Source: Aeromonas rivuli
GTDB taxonomy: Bacteria > Pseudomonadota > Gammaproteobacteria > Enterobacterales > Aeromonadaceae
NCBI RefSeq assembly: GCF_000820045.1
Contig: NZ_CDBJ01000087.1
Location: 39,181 to 98,159 of the forward strand
DNA: 58,979 nt
Direction of reading: 5' to 3'
The translations under genes were made by a program, and so were the position numbers. Positions 30,059 to 39,554 of this stretch are shown here, in pieces (positions within the stretch are counted from its first letter, which is position 1; the number at the start of each line of letters is the position of its first letter). A model generated the notes under the pieces. The model searched no databases, had not been told where the DNA came from, and saw only the letters and a program-made list of their open reading frames with translations.

Positions 30059-31738
30059 TTAGCTCTCTTGCGGCTCGGCCAGACGGCCCACTACGTCAAG
30101 GCTGACTTTGTCGCGCTCGGCACCGACCAGTTCGCTGAGCTGGCCCTGGCGCATCTCCAGCAGGCGGTCGGCCAGCGGGAAGTAGTGATCGTCATGGCTG
30201 ATGGCGATCACCGTCTTGCCCATGGCGTTGAGACGCGGCAGCAACTCGCGGTAGAAGATGCGTCTGAATTCCGGATCCTGATCCGCCGCCCACTCATCGA
30301 ACAGCATGATGTCGCGCTGCTCGGCAACCGCCAGCAGCAGGGCGACCCGCTTACGCTGCCCCTGGGAGAGCTGGATATTGGTGACATGAGCCCCATCGAG
30401 CACCAGCTTGCTCTCCATCTGCAACAGGTGCAGCCATTGCTGGACCCGCTCGGGATCCGGCTCTTCACCGTCAGGCCCCATCAGGCGATCGAACAGGTGA
30501 TAATCGGTGAAGATGGCGGAGAAGAGACCAAGATAGGCCTCCCTGTCGGTGACGGGCTCGCCATCGAGCAAGATCTCACCGCTGACCGGTCGATAGAGCC
30601 CGGTCAGCAGCATCGCCAGGGTCGACTTGCCCGAGCCATTGCCGCCGATGACGAACAGCTGCTCGCCACGGTGGATCTCAAGGTCGATGGGACCGACGCT
30701 GAAACCGGCCCGACCGCCCTGGCCATCATGATGGAACACGACCTGCTTCAGGCTGAGGGTCTGCCACTGTGCCTGCCCATCCTGAGGCGAGACGGCACGC
30801 ACCGCGAACTCGGGTTCATGGTCGGCCAGTTCCAGGGATCTGAGCTTGTTGAAGGCAACCTGAGCCGCCAGCAAGGTGGGCAAGGCGCCGATCGCCTGCA
30901 ACAAGGGGGTACGCAGGAATAGCAGGGTCAGGGCATAGGTAGCCGCCACATTGGTATTGGCCCAGCCCAGCCCGTTCGCCAGGAAGAAGGCGAGGCCGAT
31001 GGCCCCCAGCATCATGATATTCGACCAGTTGATGGCGCTGAGATGGAAGGTGTCGGCCCTGATGATGTGGTGGCGATAGTCGAGGGCGTTGGGTTCATAT
31101 TGCTGCTGATAGAGATGACGGGCTCGGTCCCGGTTCAGGGCCAGCTCCTTGTTCCCCTCTATCATGGCCTGATAGTCGCGATAGAGGCGATCCTCTGCGG
31201 CGCGCATCAGCCCCAGATGACTATAAACCCGTTTGACCAGCAGCCAGCCGATCAGCATGGTGGCGCCGACCCAGAGCGCGGTCCACAGCAGCATACCGAG
31301 CGAGAGCCAGCCGAGGTAAATGGCCGATCCCAGGGTCAAAATGGTGCCCTGGATAAGCTCGGGCAGGCGCACGAAGGCGATGGTGATACTGCCAATATCA
31401 CTGGAGAGGGAGGCGAGCAGCGGCCCCTGGCCGATGCGTTTGACCTGGGCGACATCGGTATCGAGCAGTTGCTTGAGCAACTTGCCACGCAGGTGATAAA
31501 CAAAATGGTGACCGAGGGTGGTCAGTGCCAACTGCGAACTGAGCGTGACAACCATGAGCGCCAGGATAAGGCCGAGCAGCTGGAAGATAACGGAAACAGG
31601 ATCGCCTACTGATTCAATCAGATAGCTATTGATAAAGGCGATGACCCCGATCCCGAGCAGGGCAGAGCCCAGGCTGAGCAGGGTAATGGCGATGAATGGC
31701 CAGCGATAGTGGCGATAGACGAGGTAGAGCAGCTCCAT
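30059..31738 (-). CDS. yojI: YojI-like ABC exporter (fused membrane and ATPase domains)
   Basis: The 559-residue protein is a cyclic-peptide/siderophore-type half exporter: six helices over about residues 1-290 and an ATPase domain with Walker [10 protein letters not shown], signature [14 protein letters not shown] (Q in place of G as in YojI) and Walker [14 protein letters not shown]. The match to E. coli YojI is close throughout ([39 protein letters not shown]). YojI exports microcin J25 with TolC. The start at 31738 matches YojI; the frame extends 16 codons further. It lies between the receptor gene and fhuC. Confidence 0.9.
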   Translation of the reverse strand: MELLYLVYRHYRWPFIAITLLSLGSALLGIGVIAFINSYLIESVGDPVSVIFQLLGLILALMVVTLSSQLALTTLGHHFVYHLRGKLLKQLLDTDVAQVKRIGQGPLLASLSSDIGSITIAFVRLPELIQGTILTLGSAIYLGWLSLGMLLWTALWVGATMLIGWLLVKRVYSHLGLMRAAEDRLYRDYQAMIEGNKELALNRDRARHLYQQQYEPNALDYRHHIIRADTFHLSAINWSNIMMLGAIGLAFFLANGLGWANTNVAATYALTLLFLRTPLLQAIGALPTLLAAQVAFNKLRSLELADHEPEFAVRAVSPQDGQAQWQTLSLKQVVFHHDGQGGRAGFSVGPIDLEIHRGEQLFVIGGNGSGKSTLAMLLTGLYRPVSGEILLDGEPVTDREAYLGLFSAIFTDYHLFDRLMGPDGEEPDPERVQQWLHLLQMESKLVLDGAHVTNIQLSQGQRKRVALLLAVAEQRDIMLFDEWAADQDPEFRRIFYRELLPRLNAMGKTVIAISHDDHYFPLADRLLEMRQGQLSELVGAERDKVSLDVVGRLAEPQES

Positions 31739-31767
31739 GAAATTCTCTGTCGGGTATGAAAGGGAAA

Positions 31768-31790
31768 CGGGTTGCCCTGAGGGCAACCCG
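31768..31790 (-). other. Hairpin between the receptor gene and yojI
   Basis: CGGGTTGCCC and GGGCAACCCG form a perfect ten-base stem with a three-base loop just after the receptor stop. The minus-strand continuation is TTTCCCTTTC, a poor T-run, so partial termination or mRNA end protection of the receptor transcript is more likely than full termination. Confidence 0.55.
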
Positions 31791-31797
31791 AGTCAGA

Positions 31798-33891
31798 TTA
31801 CCAGCGGTAGTTGACGCTACCTACCACACTACGGGGCTCACCGTAGTAGCAGTAGTAGTCACAGCTGGCGACATAGGTGTCATCGAGCAGGTTGTTGACG
31901 TTGATCTGGGCACGCCAGTTCTTGGCAAAGTCATACCCGATCATCGCATCCCATACCGTCTGGGCCGGCACCTCGGCCGAACCGTAGATGGGGTTGTAGT
32001 TGGCATCCACGGCGCCTATGCCGACGCTGGAGCCGATATAGCGCACCCCGGTACCCACTTCCAGCCCGGAGACCGGGCCTTGCTGCACCTTGTAGTTACC
32101 CCAGAAGGAGGCCTGGTGACGCGGGATCAAGCTGGCGCGACGATCGCCATCCCCGGTGTCATTGGTCTTGGCATCGGTATAGGTGTAAGCCCCGGTCAGG
32201 CGCAGCGCCGCGGTCGCCTGCACGCTCCCTTCCAGCTCTATGCCCTGGGAGGTCACCTCACCCGCCTGGGTCTGCTGGCCGGAACCGGTGGAGACCAGCG
32301 AGTTGGTCTGCTCCAGATCGAACAGCGCCAGATTGATGTAGCCATCGAGGAAGCTGGGGGCGTACTTGATACCGGTCTCGTACAACTTGCCTTCCAGCGG
32401 CTTGTAGGAGTTCTTGGTATTGGGATCGATGCCCGGCAGCACTTCAAATGACTCGGCATAAGTGAAGTAAGGGGAGAGACCATTGTCGGCCAGGTACATC
32501 AGGCTGCCGGAGAGGGAGAGGTTGTCATCATACTGTCTCTCGTTCTTGCTGGTCGCTTCGCTGATGTTGTGGGTCTCCACATAGTCGAAGCGGCCACCGG
32601 CGGTCAGCAACCAGCGATCATCCCAACGGATCTGATGCTGGGCATAGAGGCCGCTCTGACCCTTGGTGCTCTTCTGATAGGTGGCCGTTGACTCATCAAA
32701 GCCTGGGAAGTTGCCATGATCCGGGTGCATGGTATCGATGGATCCCATGCCGTAGTTGTCGGCCTCATCCCCTTCATTGACGTGGCGCTGCAGATCGACC
32801 CCCAGCAGCAGGGTCTGCTCGGTGCGATCCGTACTCCAGTAGCCCACCATCTGGTTGTCCATGTTGATACTCTTGGTATCGCCATCACGGTAGATCAGAC
32901 CACGGTAAGCGGTGGTGCTGTCGTAGGTTGGGAAAATATAGGTCTGACGCAGCAGCAGATCGTTGTAGTTGAAGCGGACGTTCTGCTTGAACTCCCAGGT
33001 CTGGTTGATCTGGTGGGAGAGCTCATAACCGGCGGAAATCTGGGTGTTGCGGTTGCGATCGTAGTCCGGCTGGCTCAGGTTGGTGCTGGGATCGATCTGG
33101 CCCTCTTCGGTATTGAGGGTGCCATAGACCGGGAAGAAGCCGTTGGTGGGCACCCCTTCGTCATGCTGGAAGCTGGCCAGCAGGGTGAGACTGGTGCTAT
33201 CGGAGATATCCAGGGTCACGCTTGGCGCCACATAGGCACGCTCATTGTAGGTACCGTCCAGCACGCCATCACGCTCGTTGTAGAGCGCAACAAAACGATA
33301 GCGACTGTCGTCGGTCAGCTGGTCGGAGACATCCACCCCCACCTGACGATGATCCCGGTCGCCCAGTTGCAGATTCACCAGCCCCTGCGGCGTGGCGGTA
33401 GGACGCTTGCTCATGGCATTGACCACGCCACCGGGAGGCGCCTCGCCATACAGAATGGAGGCGGGTCCCTTCAATAACTCCACACTTTCCAAGCCGAAAG
33501 GCTCCGGGGTCCACACATAGTAGCCGGTGCTGAACAGGCGGTTACCGTCCAGATAAGAGGCGGCATCGAAGCCACGCACCTTGAACCAGTTGGTGTTGTT
33601 ATCCGAGCCATAGAGGCCGGAGAGGACGCCGGAGCGATAACGCAGGGATTCGTCGAGCTGCAGCACGGCATGCTGATCCAGCTCCTCGCGATCCACCACG
33701 GAAACGGCGCGAGGGGTCTCGGCCATCGGCACCTCGACCTTCATGGCGGTACCCGTTACCACCATGGTTTCGCTCGCCTTGGGCAGGGCTTCTTCAGCAA
33801 TGGCTGGCAGCACCCCAAACAGGCAGGCCAGGGGGATCAAGCGACCGAGAATGGATCGTTGAGGAGTGAAATGATTGGCTAGTAATGTCAT
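31798..33891 (-). CDS. TonB-dependent siderophore receptor (hydroxamate/ferrichrome type)
   Basis: The 697-residue outer-membrane receptor has a signal peptide (to about LPAIAEE), a TonB box (ETMVVTG near residue 41), a plug domain (SVVDREELDQHAVLQLDESL, VRGFDA, ELLKGPASILYGEAPPGG) and a 22-strand barrel ending in SVNYRW. The plug motifs and the downstream fhuCDB genes suggest a ferric hydroxamate substrate, but the exact siderophore cannot be told. It is the first gene of receptor-yojI-fhuC-fhuD-fhuB. The last residue is tryptophan where phenylalanine is usual. Confidence 0.92.
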   Translation of the reverse strand: MTLLANHFTPQRSILGRLIPLACLFGVLPAIAEEALPKASETMVVTGTAMKVEVPMAETPRAVSVVDREELDQHAVLQLDESLRYRSGVLSGLYGSDNNTNWFKVRGFDAASYLDGNRLFSTGYYVWTPEPFGLESVELLKGPASILYGEAPPGGVVNAMSKRPTATPQGLVNLQLGDRDHRQVGVDVSDQLTDDSRYRFVALYNERDGVLDGTYNERAYVAPSVTLDISDSTSLTLLASFQHDEGVPTNGFFPVYGTLNTEEGQIDPSTNLSQPDYDRNRNTQISAGYELSHQINQTWEFKQNVRFNYNDLLLRQTYIFPTYDSTTAYRGLIYRDGDTKSINMDNQMVGYWSTDRTEQTLLLGVDLQRHVNEGDEADNYGMGSIDTMHPDHGNFPGFDESTATYQKSTKGQSGLYAQHQIRWDDRWLLTAGGRFDYVETHNISEATSKNERQYDDNLSLSGSLMYLADNGLSPYFTYAESFEVLPGIDPNTKNSYKPLEGKLYETGIKYAPSFLDGYINLALFDLEQTNSLVSTGSGQQTQAGEVTSQGIELEGSVQATAALRLTGAYTYTDAKTNDTGDGDRRASLIPRHQASFWGNYKVQQGPVSGLEVGTGVRYIGSSVGIGAVDANYNPIYGSAEVPAQTVWDAMIGYDFAKNWRAQINVNNLLDDTYVASCDYYCYYGEPRSVVGSVNYRW

Positions 33892-34015
33892 GTTTAAGTC
33901 TCAAGTTTTCTATGAGTCAGGCTTTGTTTTTATGGGTCGAGTCTGGGCTCGCTCTGCCGTCAAAGCGGCCAATAATGCAGCGTCATGCTACTACAGGAGG
34001 GTTTTTGAATCGATT

Positions 34016-34037
34016 TAATAATTGCCAATCATTTGCA
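34016..34037 (-). promoter_or_regulatory. Possible Fur box of the siderophore operon
   Basis: The AT-rich sequence AATAATTGCCAATCATTTGC resembles a degenerate Fur box with NATWAT-like repeats, about 125 bases before the receptor start. The match is weaker than that of the site at 55653. Confidence 0.4.
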
Positions 34038-34125
34038 TCCGCATTGACATTAAACAAAGAGATCCTGTCGATTATTGATAAACAGGACACATAAGGGTCT
34101 AGGTAGAATCCCTCTATATAAAGGA

Positions 34126-34145
34126 GGGGGCCATGATGGGCCCCC
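34126..34145. other. GC-rich hairpin upstream of mioC
   Basis: GGGGGCC and GGCCCCC pair around loop ATGATG. A clean T-run is lacking on both strands. It may insulate the mioC promoter from upstream transcription. Confidence 0.4.
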
Positions 34146-34213
34146 TTCGATGATCCGGATCCGGATGCCGCCAAAAAATAAATGGCGCGAATATCCCCGA
34201 TTCTTATCCATTT

Positions 34214-34222
34214 TTATCCACA
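34214..34222 (+). promoter_or_regulatory. DnaA box before mioC
   Basis: TTATCCACA is a perfect DnaA box about 50 bases before the mioC start. A weaker TTATCCATT precedes it at 34204. The E. coli mioC promoter is also overlapped by a DnaA box that represses it. Confidence 0.75.
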
Positions 34223-34273
34223 TGCATTGGCGGTAGAATCCGGATCCTCAACGCATTCAAAAGGCATACCCCC

Positions 34274-34723
34274 ATGGCCAAATTCAACCTCATCGTCGGC
34301 TCTATGTTAGGTGCTGCCGAGTACGTCGCCGACCATGTCGCCGATCTGCTCAATCAAGCCGGTCATCAGAGCGAGATCCATAATCCCGCCCGGCTCGCCG
34401 CCATAGCCGCCGAACCGGACGCCATACTGCTGGTGGTCACGTCCACCCATGGTGCCGGGGAGGTGCCGGACAACCTCCAGCCCTTCGTTAAAGATCTTTA
34501 TGAACAAAAACCGGATCTTGGCGCATTTCGCTATGGTGTGATCGCACTGGGTGACCGCAGTTACGACACCTTTTGTGCGGGCGGCAAGACCCTGGATCAA
34601 CGGCTGGCAGAATGCGGTGCCAGCCGGATCGGTGAACGGCTTGAGATAGACGTGACCCAGTACGAGATACCGGAAGATGCCGCCGAAGCCTGGATCCAGC
34701 CCTGGATGGCTTCGATCTCCTGA
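34274..34723 (+). CDS. mioC: MioC flavoprotein (flavodoxin-like)
   Basis: This is a 149-residue FMN-binding flavodoxin. The phosphate loop region is IVGSMLGAAEYVADHV, and VVTSTHGAGEVPDNLQPF and ALGDRSYDTFCAGGKTLDQRL are FMN-contact loops. In E. coli it helps biotin synthase. It is placed directly before oriC and is transcribed toward it, as in E. coli, where mioC transcription affects origin activity. Confidence 0.95.
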   Translation: MAKFNLIVGSMLGAAEYVADHVADLLNQAGHQSEIHNPARLAAIAAEPDAILLVVTSTHGAGEVPDNLQPFVKDLYEQKPDLGAFRYGVIALGDRSYDTFCAGGKTLDQRLAECGASRIGERLEIDVTQYEIPEDAAEAWIQPWMASIS

Positions 34724-34851
34724 TCAACCCGGGAGATCCCTTTTCAAAGCCGGATCTCCCCTGCCCCGCCTCGATTTACTATCCACCAGGTTATTCACAA
34801 TCCGATCCCACTGACTTGTTCTACAAGGTTACCCACAACAACTGGGGGTAA

Positions 34852-34860
34852 TGTGGATAA
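34852..34860 (-). promoter_or_regulatory. Perfect DnaA box in oriC
   Basis: The plus strand reads TGTGGATAA, the complement of the consensus box TTATCCACA. It is the only perfect box inside the origin. Confidence 0.9.
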
Positions 34861-35053
34861 CTATGCTTGAAACCTATGTAAAACCTATAGTTATCCTATG
34901 TATCAGATCCAGGCGGTTGAGGGGCTGTGTATAAAAGCACTGGTTGTCCCCCGGTTCACGGGGCCAGGATCCAAGCTTTTCCACAGGCTGGGATCGCCTT
35001 TAAGATAATGATCTTTATGATCAAAAAGTGCTTATCAACAGAAACGCTGGATC

Positions 35054-35100
35054 CTAATAAAAGATCTAATAAGAGATCGATCTAAAGATCCTTAAGATCT
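35054..35100. other. AT-rich 13-mers (duplex-unwinding element) of oriC
   Basis: On the minus strand GATCTTTTATTAG (35054-35066) and GATCTCTTATTAG (35066-35078) stand in tandem, sharing one base; the second is identical to the E. coli R 13-mer. GATC sites continue at 35079-35082, 35087-35090 and 35096-35099. The element lies on the mnmG side, as in E. coli. Confidence 0.9.
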
Positions 35101-35240
35101 ACTAACGGATCCTGATCCCAGAAAGGGCGCTAACTAGACGTTTCACTGATCACGGGAAACAGATAGAATGTTTGCCCCCTTAACGTGGGGATGAAGACGG
35201 CAAACAAACGATCTCAGGCGTGCAGATCAAGGTGATCCCA

Positions 35241-37130
35241 ATGCAATACCATGAACAATTTGATGTGATCGTCGTCGGTGGCGGTCATGCAGGAACCGAG
35301 GCCGCAGCAGCATCTGCCCGTATGGGCATGAATACGCTGTTGCTGACTCACAACATCGATACCCTGGGCCACATGTCGTGCAACCCGGCAATCGGTGGGA
35401 TCGGTAAGGGACACCTGGTCAAGGAAATTGACGCCCTCGGTGGGATCATGGCGCGAGCCATCGATCTTGGCGGGATCCAGTTTCGCACGCTCAACTCCTC
35501 CAAGGGCCCAGCCGTGCGAGCCACCCGCGCTCAGGCGGATCGTCTGCTCTACAAAGCGGCCGTGCGAGAGATGTTGGAGAACCAGCCGAATCTGAAGATC
35601 TTCCAGCAGGCTTGCGATGATCTGATCATGGACGGGGATCGTGTCGCCGGTGTCGTGACTCAGAGCGGGATCCGTTTCAGTGGCAAGACGGTGGTGCTCA
35701 CAGTGGGTACCTTCCTGAACGGTTTGATCCACATCGGCATGGATAATTACAAGGGCGGACGGGCTGGAGATCCTCCCTCGATCGCTCTGGCGCAGCGTCT
35801 GCGTGAACTGCCGCTGCGCATCGACAGACTCAAGACCGGGACGCCGCCACGCATCGATGCCCGCAGTGTCGATCTCTCCGTGATGCAGGAACAGGCCGGC
35901 GACACCCCGACCCCGGTGTTCTCCTTCATCGGCGAGGCGAGCCAGCATCCGCGCCAGATCTCCTGCTACATGACGCACACCAACGAGCGCACTCATGAGG
36001 TGATCCGCAATAATCTGGATCGCAGCCCCATGTACGCCGGGGTGATCGAGGGCATAGGGCCGCGTTACTGCCCATCGATCGAAGACAAGATCACCCGCTT
36101 CGCCGACAAGACGGCGCACCAGATCTTCGTCGAGCCGGAAGGCTTGACTACCCACGAACTCTATCCGAACGGCATCTCCACCAGCCTGCCATTCGATGTA
36201 CAGATCCAGATAGTGCGTTCGATCCGGGGCTTCGAGAATGCCCATATCACTCGACCCGGCTACGCCATCGAATATGACTTCTTCGATCCCCGGGATCTCA
36301 AGGCGAACATGGAGAGCAAGTGCATCCCCAATCTGTTCTTCGCCGGACAGATCAACGGCACCACTGGCTACGAAGAGGCCGGTGCCCAAGGGCTGCTGGC
36401 CGGTCTGAACGCCGCGCTGCGGGCGCAGGACAAGGATGCCTGGCATCCCCGTCGTGATCAGGCCTACCTGGGGGTCATGATGGATGATCTCTCCACCCTG
36501 GGGACCCGCGAACCCTACCGCATGTTCACCAGCCGTGCCGAATATCGCCTGCTGCTGCGTGAAGACAATGCGGATCTGCGTCTGACGGCTGCTGGCCGTG
36601 AACTGGGTCTGGTCGATGATGACCGTTGGGCCAAATTCAATACCAAGCTGGAATTGGTGGAGCAGGAGCGTCAACGGCTGCGTTCGACCTGGATCCACCC
36701 CCAGCATGTCGCCGTACCCGGTATCAATGCCCTGGTAAATACCCCACTCAGCCGTGAGCACAGTCTGGAAGAGCTGATGCGTCGTCCCGAGGTGACCTAC
36801 GATGCGCTGATGGCGATCGAGGGGGTGGGGCCTGCTCTCGAGGATCCGGCCGCCGCGGATCAAGTCGAGATCCAGATCAAGTACGCCGGTTACATCGAGC
36901 GTCAGCACGACGAGGTGGAGAAACAGCTTCGCAACGAGAACACCCTGTTGCCGCTGGAGATGAATTACCGCGACGTGAACGGCCTCTCCAACGAGGTGAT
37001 TGCCAAGCTGAGCGATGCCAAGCCGCAGACCATAGGTCAGGCCTCCCGCATCTCCGGCATCACACCGGCGGCCATCTCCATCCTGCTGGTCCATCTCAAG
37101 AAAAACGGCCTGCTGCGTAAAACCGCCTAG
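35241..37130 (+). CDS. mnmG: tRNA uridine 5-carboxymethylaminomethyl modification enzyme MnmG (GidA)
   Basis: MnmG is the FAD-binding partner of MnmE in wobble uridine modification. The 629-residue protein (same length as E. coli) has the FAD motif [55 protein letters not shown] and the C-terminal domain to [13 protein letters not shown]. The ATG at 35241 aligns with the family and follows AAGGTGAT; an in-frame GTG at 35220 is less likely. The coding sequence is unusually rich in GATC. The rsmG gene follows after nine bases. Confidence 0.98.
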   Translation: MQYHEQFDVIVVGGGHAGTEAAAASARMGMNTLLLTHNIDTLGHMSCNPAIGGIGKGHLVKEIDALGGIMARAIDLGGIQFRTLNSSKGPAVRATRAQADRLLYKAAVREMLENQPNLKIFQQACDDLIMDGDRVAGVVTQSGIRFSGKTVVLTVGTFLNGLIHIGMDNYKGGRAGDPPSIALAQRLRELPLRIDRLKTGTPPRIDARSVDLSVMQEQAGDTPTPVFSFIGEASQHPRQISCYMTHTNERTHEVIRNNLDRSPMYAGVIEGIGPRYCPSIEDKITRFADKTAHQIFVEPEGLTTHELYPNGISTSLPFDVQIQIVRSIRGFENAHITRPGYAIEYDFFDPRDLKANMESKCIPNLFFAGQINGTTGYEEAGAQGLLAGLNAALRAQDKDAWHPRRDQAYLGVMMDDLSTLGTREPYRMFTSRAEYRLLLREDNADLRLTAAGRELGLVDDDRWAKFNTKLELVEQERQRLRSTWIHPQHVAVPGINALVNTPLSREHSLEELMRRPEVTYDALMAIEGVGPALEDPAAADQVEIQIKYAGYIERQHDEVEKQLRNENTLLPLEMNYRDVNGLSNEVIAKLSDAKPQTIGQASRISGITPAAISILLVHLKKNGLLRKTA

Positions 37131-37139
37131 AGGATCCCC

Positions 37140-37757
37140 ATGCTGGAAAGATTGAACGGCCTGCTCGCGCAGGCCGATATCGTTATAACAGAGACTCAAA
37201 AGACCCAGCTTATCAAGCTGGTTGAGTTGCTGCACAAGTGGAACAAGGCTTACAATCTCACCTCGGTGCGGGATCCCGATGCCATGCTGGTCAAGCACAT
37301 CCTCGATAGCCTGGTGGTGAGCCGGCACTTGCACGGCGAACGGTTCATCGATGTGGGTACCGGCCCGGGCCTGCCAGGTTTACCGCTGGCCATCATCAAT
37401 CCGGACAAGCAGTTCGTGTTGCTCGACAGCCTCGGCAAGCGGATCAACTTCATCCGCCAGGTGATCCAGGAGCTCGGTCTCACCAATGTGACCCCTGTGC
37501 TGAGCCGGGTGGAAGAGTACAGACCCGAACAAGGCTTCGATGCGGTGCTGAGCCGGGCGTTTGCCTCCCTGGAGGACATGCTGCGCTGGTGTCATCATCT
37601 GCCGTCCGAGGAGGGCAGCTTCCTGGCTCTCAAGGGACAGTATCCCGCCCAGGAGCTGGCCCAGTTGCCGGCCAATATCCGCCTGGTGGCATCCCATCAA
37701 CTGGTGGTGCCTGAGCTGGAAGGCGAGCGTCATCTGCTGGAGTTTAAAACTATCTAG
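37140..37757 (+). CDS. rsmG: 16S rRNA (guanine-N7) methyltransferase RsmG (GidB)
   Basis: The 205-residue enzyme methylates G527 of 16S rRNA. The SAM-binding motif [37 protein letters not shown] and [13 protein letters not shown] identify it. It forms an operon with mnmG and is followed by parA after 35 bases. Confidence 0.97.
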   Translation: MLERLNGLLAQADIVITETQKTQLIKLVELLHKWNKAYNLTSVRDPDAMLVKHILDSLVVSRHLHGERFIDVGTGPGLPGLPLAIINPDKQFVLLDSLGKRINFIRQVIQELGLTNVTPVLSRVEEYRPEQGFDAVLSRAFASLEDMLRWCHHLPSEEGSFLALKGQYPAQELAQLPANIRLVASHQLVVPELEGERHLLEFKTI

Positions 37758-37792
37758 GCCCGCTTGGGCTGCCGTTTCATTGAGGGGATCTT

Positions 37793-38596
37793 GTGGGAAA
37801 AGTCATTGCCATCGCCAACCAGAAGGGGGGGGTCGGAAAAACCACCACCTGTGTGAACCTGGCGGCTTCCATGGCAGCCACTCGCCGCAAGGTGCTGGTG
37901 ATCGATCTGGATCCCCAGGGTAATGCCACCATGGGCAGCGGCGTCGACAAATACGACGTAGAGCGCACCGCCTATGAGCTGCTGATCGAAGATATCCCGG
38001 TGCGGGACGTGATCGTCACCGAGACCTCGGGGGGCTATCACCTCATCGCCGCCAATGCCGATGTGACGGCGGCGGAGATCCGGCTGATGGAGTTCTTCGC
38101 CCGGGAGATCCGGTTGCGCAACGCCATCGCCTCCGTGCGCGACAAATACGATTACATCTTCATCGACTGCCCCCCCTCCCTCAACATGCTGACCGTCAAT
38201 GCCATGGCCGCCGCCGATTCGGTACTGGTGCCCATGCAGTGCGAGTATTACGCCCTGGAGGGGCTGACGGCCCTGGTCGATACCATCAGCAAGCTGGCGG
38301 CCGTGGTCAATCCGGATCTCAAGATTGAAGGGGTGCTGCGCACCATGTTCGATCACCGCAATCGGCTGGCCAATGATGTGTCCGATCAGCTGAAACAGCA
38401 CTTCGGGGACAAGGTCTATCGCACCATCATCCCCCGTAACGTGAGATTGGCCGAGGCGCCCAGCTTTGGTGCCCCGGCCATGCACTATGACAAATCATCG
38501 GTGGGCGCCAAGGCCTATCTGGCTCTGGCTGGCGAAATACTGCGCCGCCAGGAGCAGGAGTTCCAACCGACCACCGCAGATCGAGAGAGCATATGA
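37793..38596 (+). CDS. parA: Chromosome partitioning ATPase ParA (Soj)
   Basis: The 267-residue ATPase drives movement of ParB-parS complexes so that new origins segregate. It has the deviant Walker A IANQKGGVGKTTTCVNLAA, the Walker A' DLDPQGNATMGSG and Walker B FIDCPPSLNMLT. The start is GTG with GAGGGGAT upstream. A run of eight G residues at 37825-37832 lies in the Walker A codons. Its stop overlaps the parB start. Confidence 0.97.
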   Translation: MGKVIAIANQKGGVGKTTTCVNLAASMAATRRKVLVIDLDPQGNATMGSGVDKYDVERTAYELLIEDIPVRDVIVTETSGGYHLIAANADVTAAEIRLMEFFAREIRLRNAIASVRDKYDYIFIDCPPSLNMLTVNAMAAADSVLVPMQCEYYALEGLTALVDTISKLAAVVNPDLKIEGVLRTMFDHRNRLANDVSDQLKQHFGDKVYRTIIPRNVRLAEAPSFGAPAMHYDKSSVGAKAYLALAGEILRRQEQEFQPTTADRESI

Positions 38597-39501
38597 CCCT
38601 GAAAAAACGTGGACTGGGCAAGGGGCTGGATGCCCTGCTCAGCACCAGCACGGCTGCGCGCCAGAAGCAGGTGATGAGCGATCAGCGCACCGAACAGGCC
38701 ATGGCTCCGGCCCCCCAGGGCGAGCTGCGCAAGCTGCCGCTGGAGTGGCTGCGCTCTGGCAAATACCAGCCGCGCAAGGATATGTCGCAGGACGCACTGG
38801 AAGACCTGGCCAATTCCATTCGTGCCCAGGGGGTGATCCAGCCGATCGTGGTGCGCCCCCTCGGCGAGCAATCCTTCGAAATCATCGCCGGTGAGCGGCG
38901 CTGGCGCGCCTCCCAGCTGGCCCGTCTCGAGGTGGTGCCATGCATCGTCAAGGACGTGCCCGACGAGGCTGCGGTCGCCATCGCGCTGATTGAGAATATC
39001 CAGCGCGAAGACCTCAACGCCATCGAGGAGGCCGTGGCCCTGCAGCGTCTGCTGACCGAATTCGAACTCACCCACCAGCAGGTGGCCGAGGCGGTGGGCA
39101 AGTCACGCACCACAGTCACCAACTTGCTGCGCCTCAACCAGCTCAACGACGATGTGAAGCGTTTCGTGGAGCATGGCGACCTCGACATGGGCCATGCCCG
39201 CGCCCTGCTGGCACTCAGTGGCCCGGCCCAGTCAGAACTGGCCAAGCAGGTGGCCCAGAAAGGCCTGACCGTGCGTGATACCGAGCGCTTGGTGCAAAAA
39301 TCGCTGGAACCGGTAAAAACCAAAGCCGACCCCGTTCGCGATCCACAATTTGCTTACATTGAACGCCAGATTGCAGAAAAAATTGGCAACAAGGTACAAC
39401 TTCAACAAGGCAAACAGAATAGCGGCAAGTTAGTAATAAGTTACGAGAACTTGGCGGAATTGGACCGGGTATTGGGCTATTTTGGCCTATCAGAACAGTG
39501 A
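38593..39501 (+). CDS. parB: Chromosome partitioning protein ParB (Spo0J)
   Basis: The 302-residue protein has the N-terminal RGLGKGLDALLS start, the CTP-binding ParB domain (YQPRKDMSQDALEDLANSI, VRPLGEQSFEIIAGERRWRA, CIVKDVPDEAAVAIALIENI), a helix-turn-helix that reads parS (LTHQQVAEAVGKSRTTVTNLL) and a C-terminal dimer domain. It binds parS sites such as those at 8970 and 16024. A strong terminator follows. Confidence 0.97.
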   Translation: MTLKKRGLGKGLDALLSTSTAARQKQVMSDQRTEQAMAPAPQGELRKLPLEWLRSGKYQPRKDMSQDALEDLANSIRAQGVIQPIVVRPLGEQSFEIIAGERRWRASQLARLEVVPCIVKDVPDEAAVAIALIENIQREDLNAIEEAVALQRLLTEFELTHQQVAEAVGKSRTTVTNLLRLNQLNDDVKRFVEHGDLDMGHARALLALSGPAQSELAKQVAQKGLTVRDTERLVQKSLEPVKTKADPVRDPQFAYIERQIAEKIGNKVQLQQGKQNSGKLVISYENLAELDRVLGYFGLSEQ

Positions 39502-39554
39502 TTTTTACGCTTTTTGTAGTAATAAAACATCCATTCCTTTCGATATGAACATAA

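Larger units (their letters stand above)
33892..34273. other. Intergenic region between the receptor gene and mioC
   Basis: No gene is supported; a 69-codon frame at 33885-34094 has no ribosome site or family likeness. The stretch holds a possible Fur site (34016-34037), a GC-rich hairpin (34126-34145), and a DnaA box before mioC (34214-34222). Confidence 0.5.
34740..35190. other. oriC, chromosomal replication origin
   Basis: The mioC-mnmG interval holds all expected parts of a gammaproteobacterial origin. DnaA boxes: TTATTCACA (34791-34799), TTACCCACA (34829-34837), a perfect box on the minus strand (34852-34860), TTATACACA on the minus strand (34926-34934), TTTTCCACA (34977-34985) and TTATCAACA (35032-35040). 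An AT-rich duplex-unwinding region with 13-mers follows at about 35054-35100. About 20 GATC sites occur in the 520 bases around it. The minimal origin is probably about 34,780-35,120. Confidence 0.95.

Noticed and set aside
33885..34094. A 69-codon plus-strand frame between the receptor gene and mioC
   Set aside because: No ribosome site or recognisable protein, and it overlaps the probable promoter and Fur region of the receptor gene.
35145..35171. GTTTC-GGAAAC inverted repeat near the mnmG side of oriC, considered as a parS
   Set aside because: The CACGTG core is missing and the arms are separated by TGATCACG, so it does not fit the parS consensus.
35214..37334. A 706-codon minus-strand frame opposite mnmG
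   Set aside because: Shadow of mnmG; no recognisable domain.
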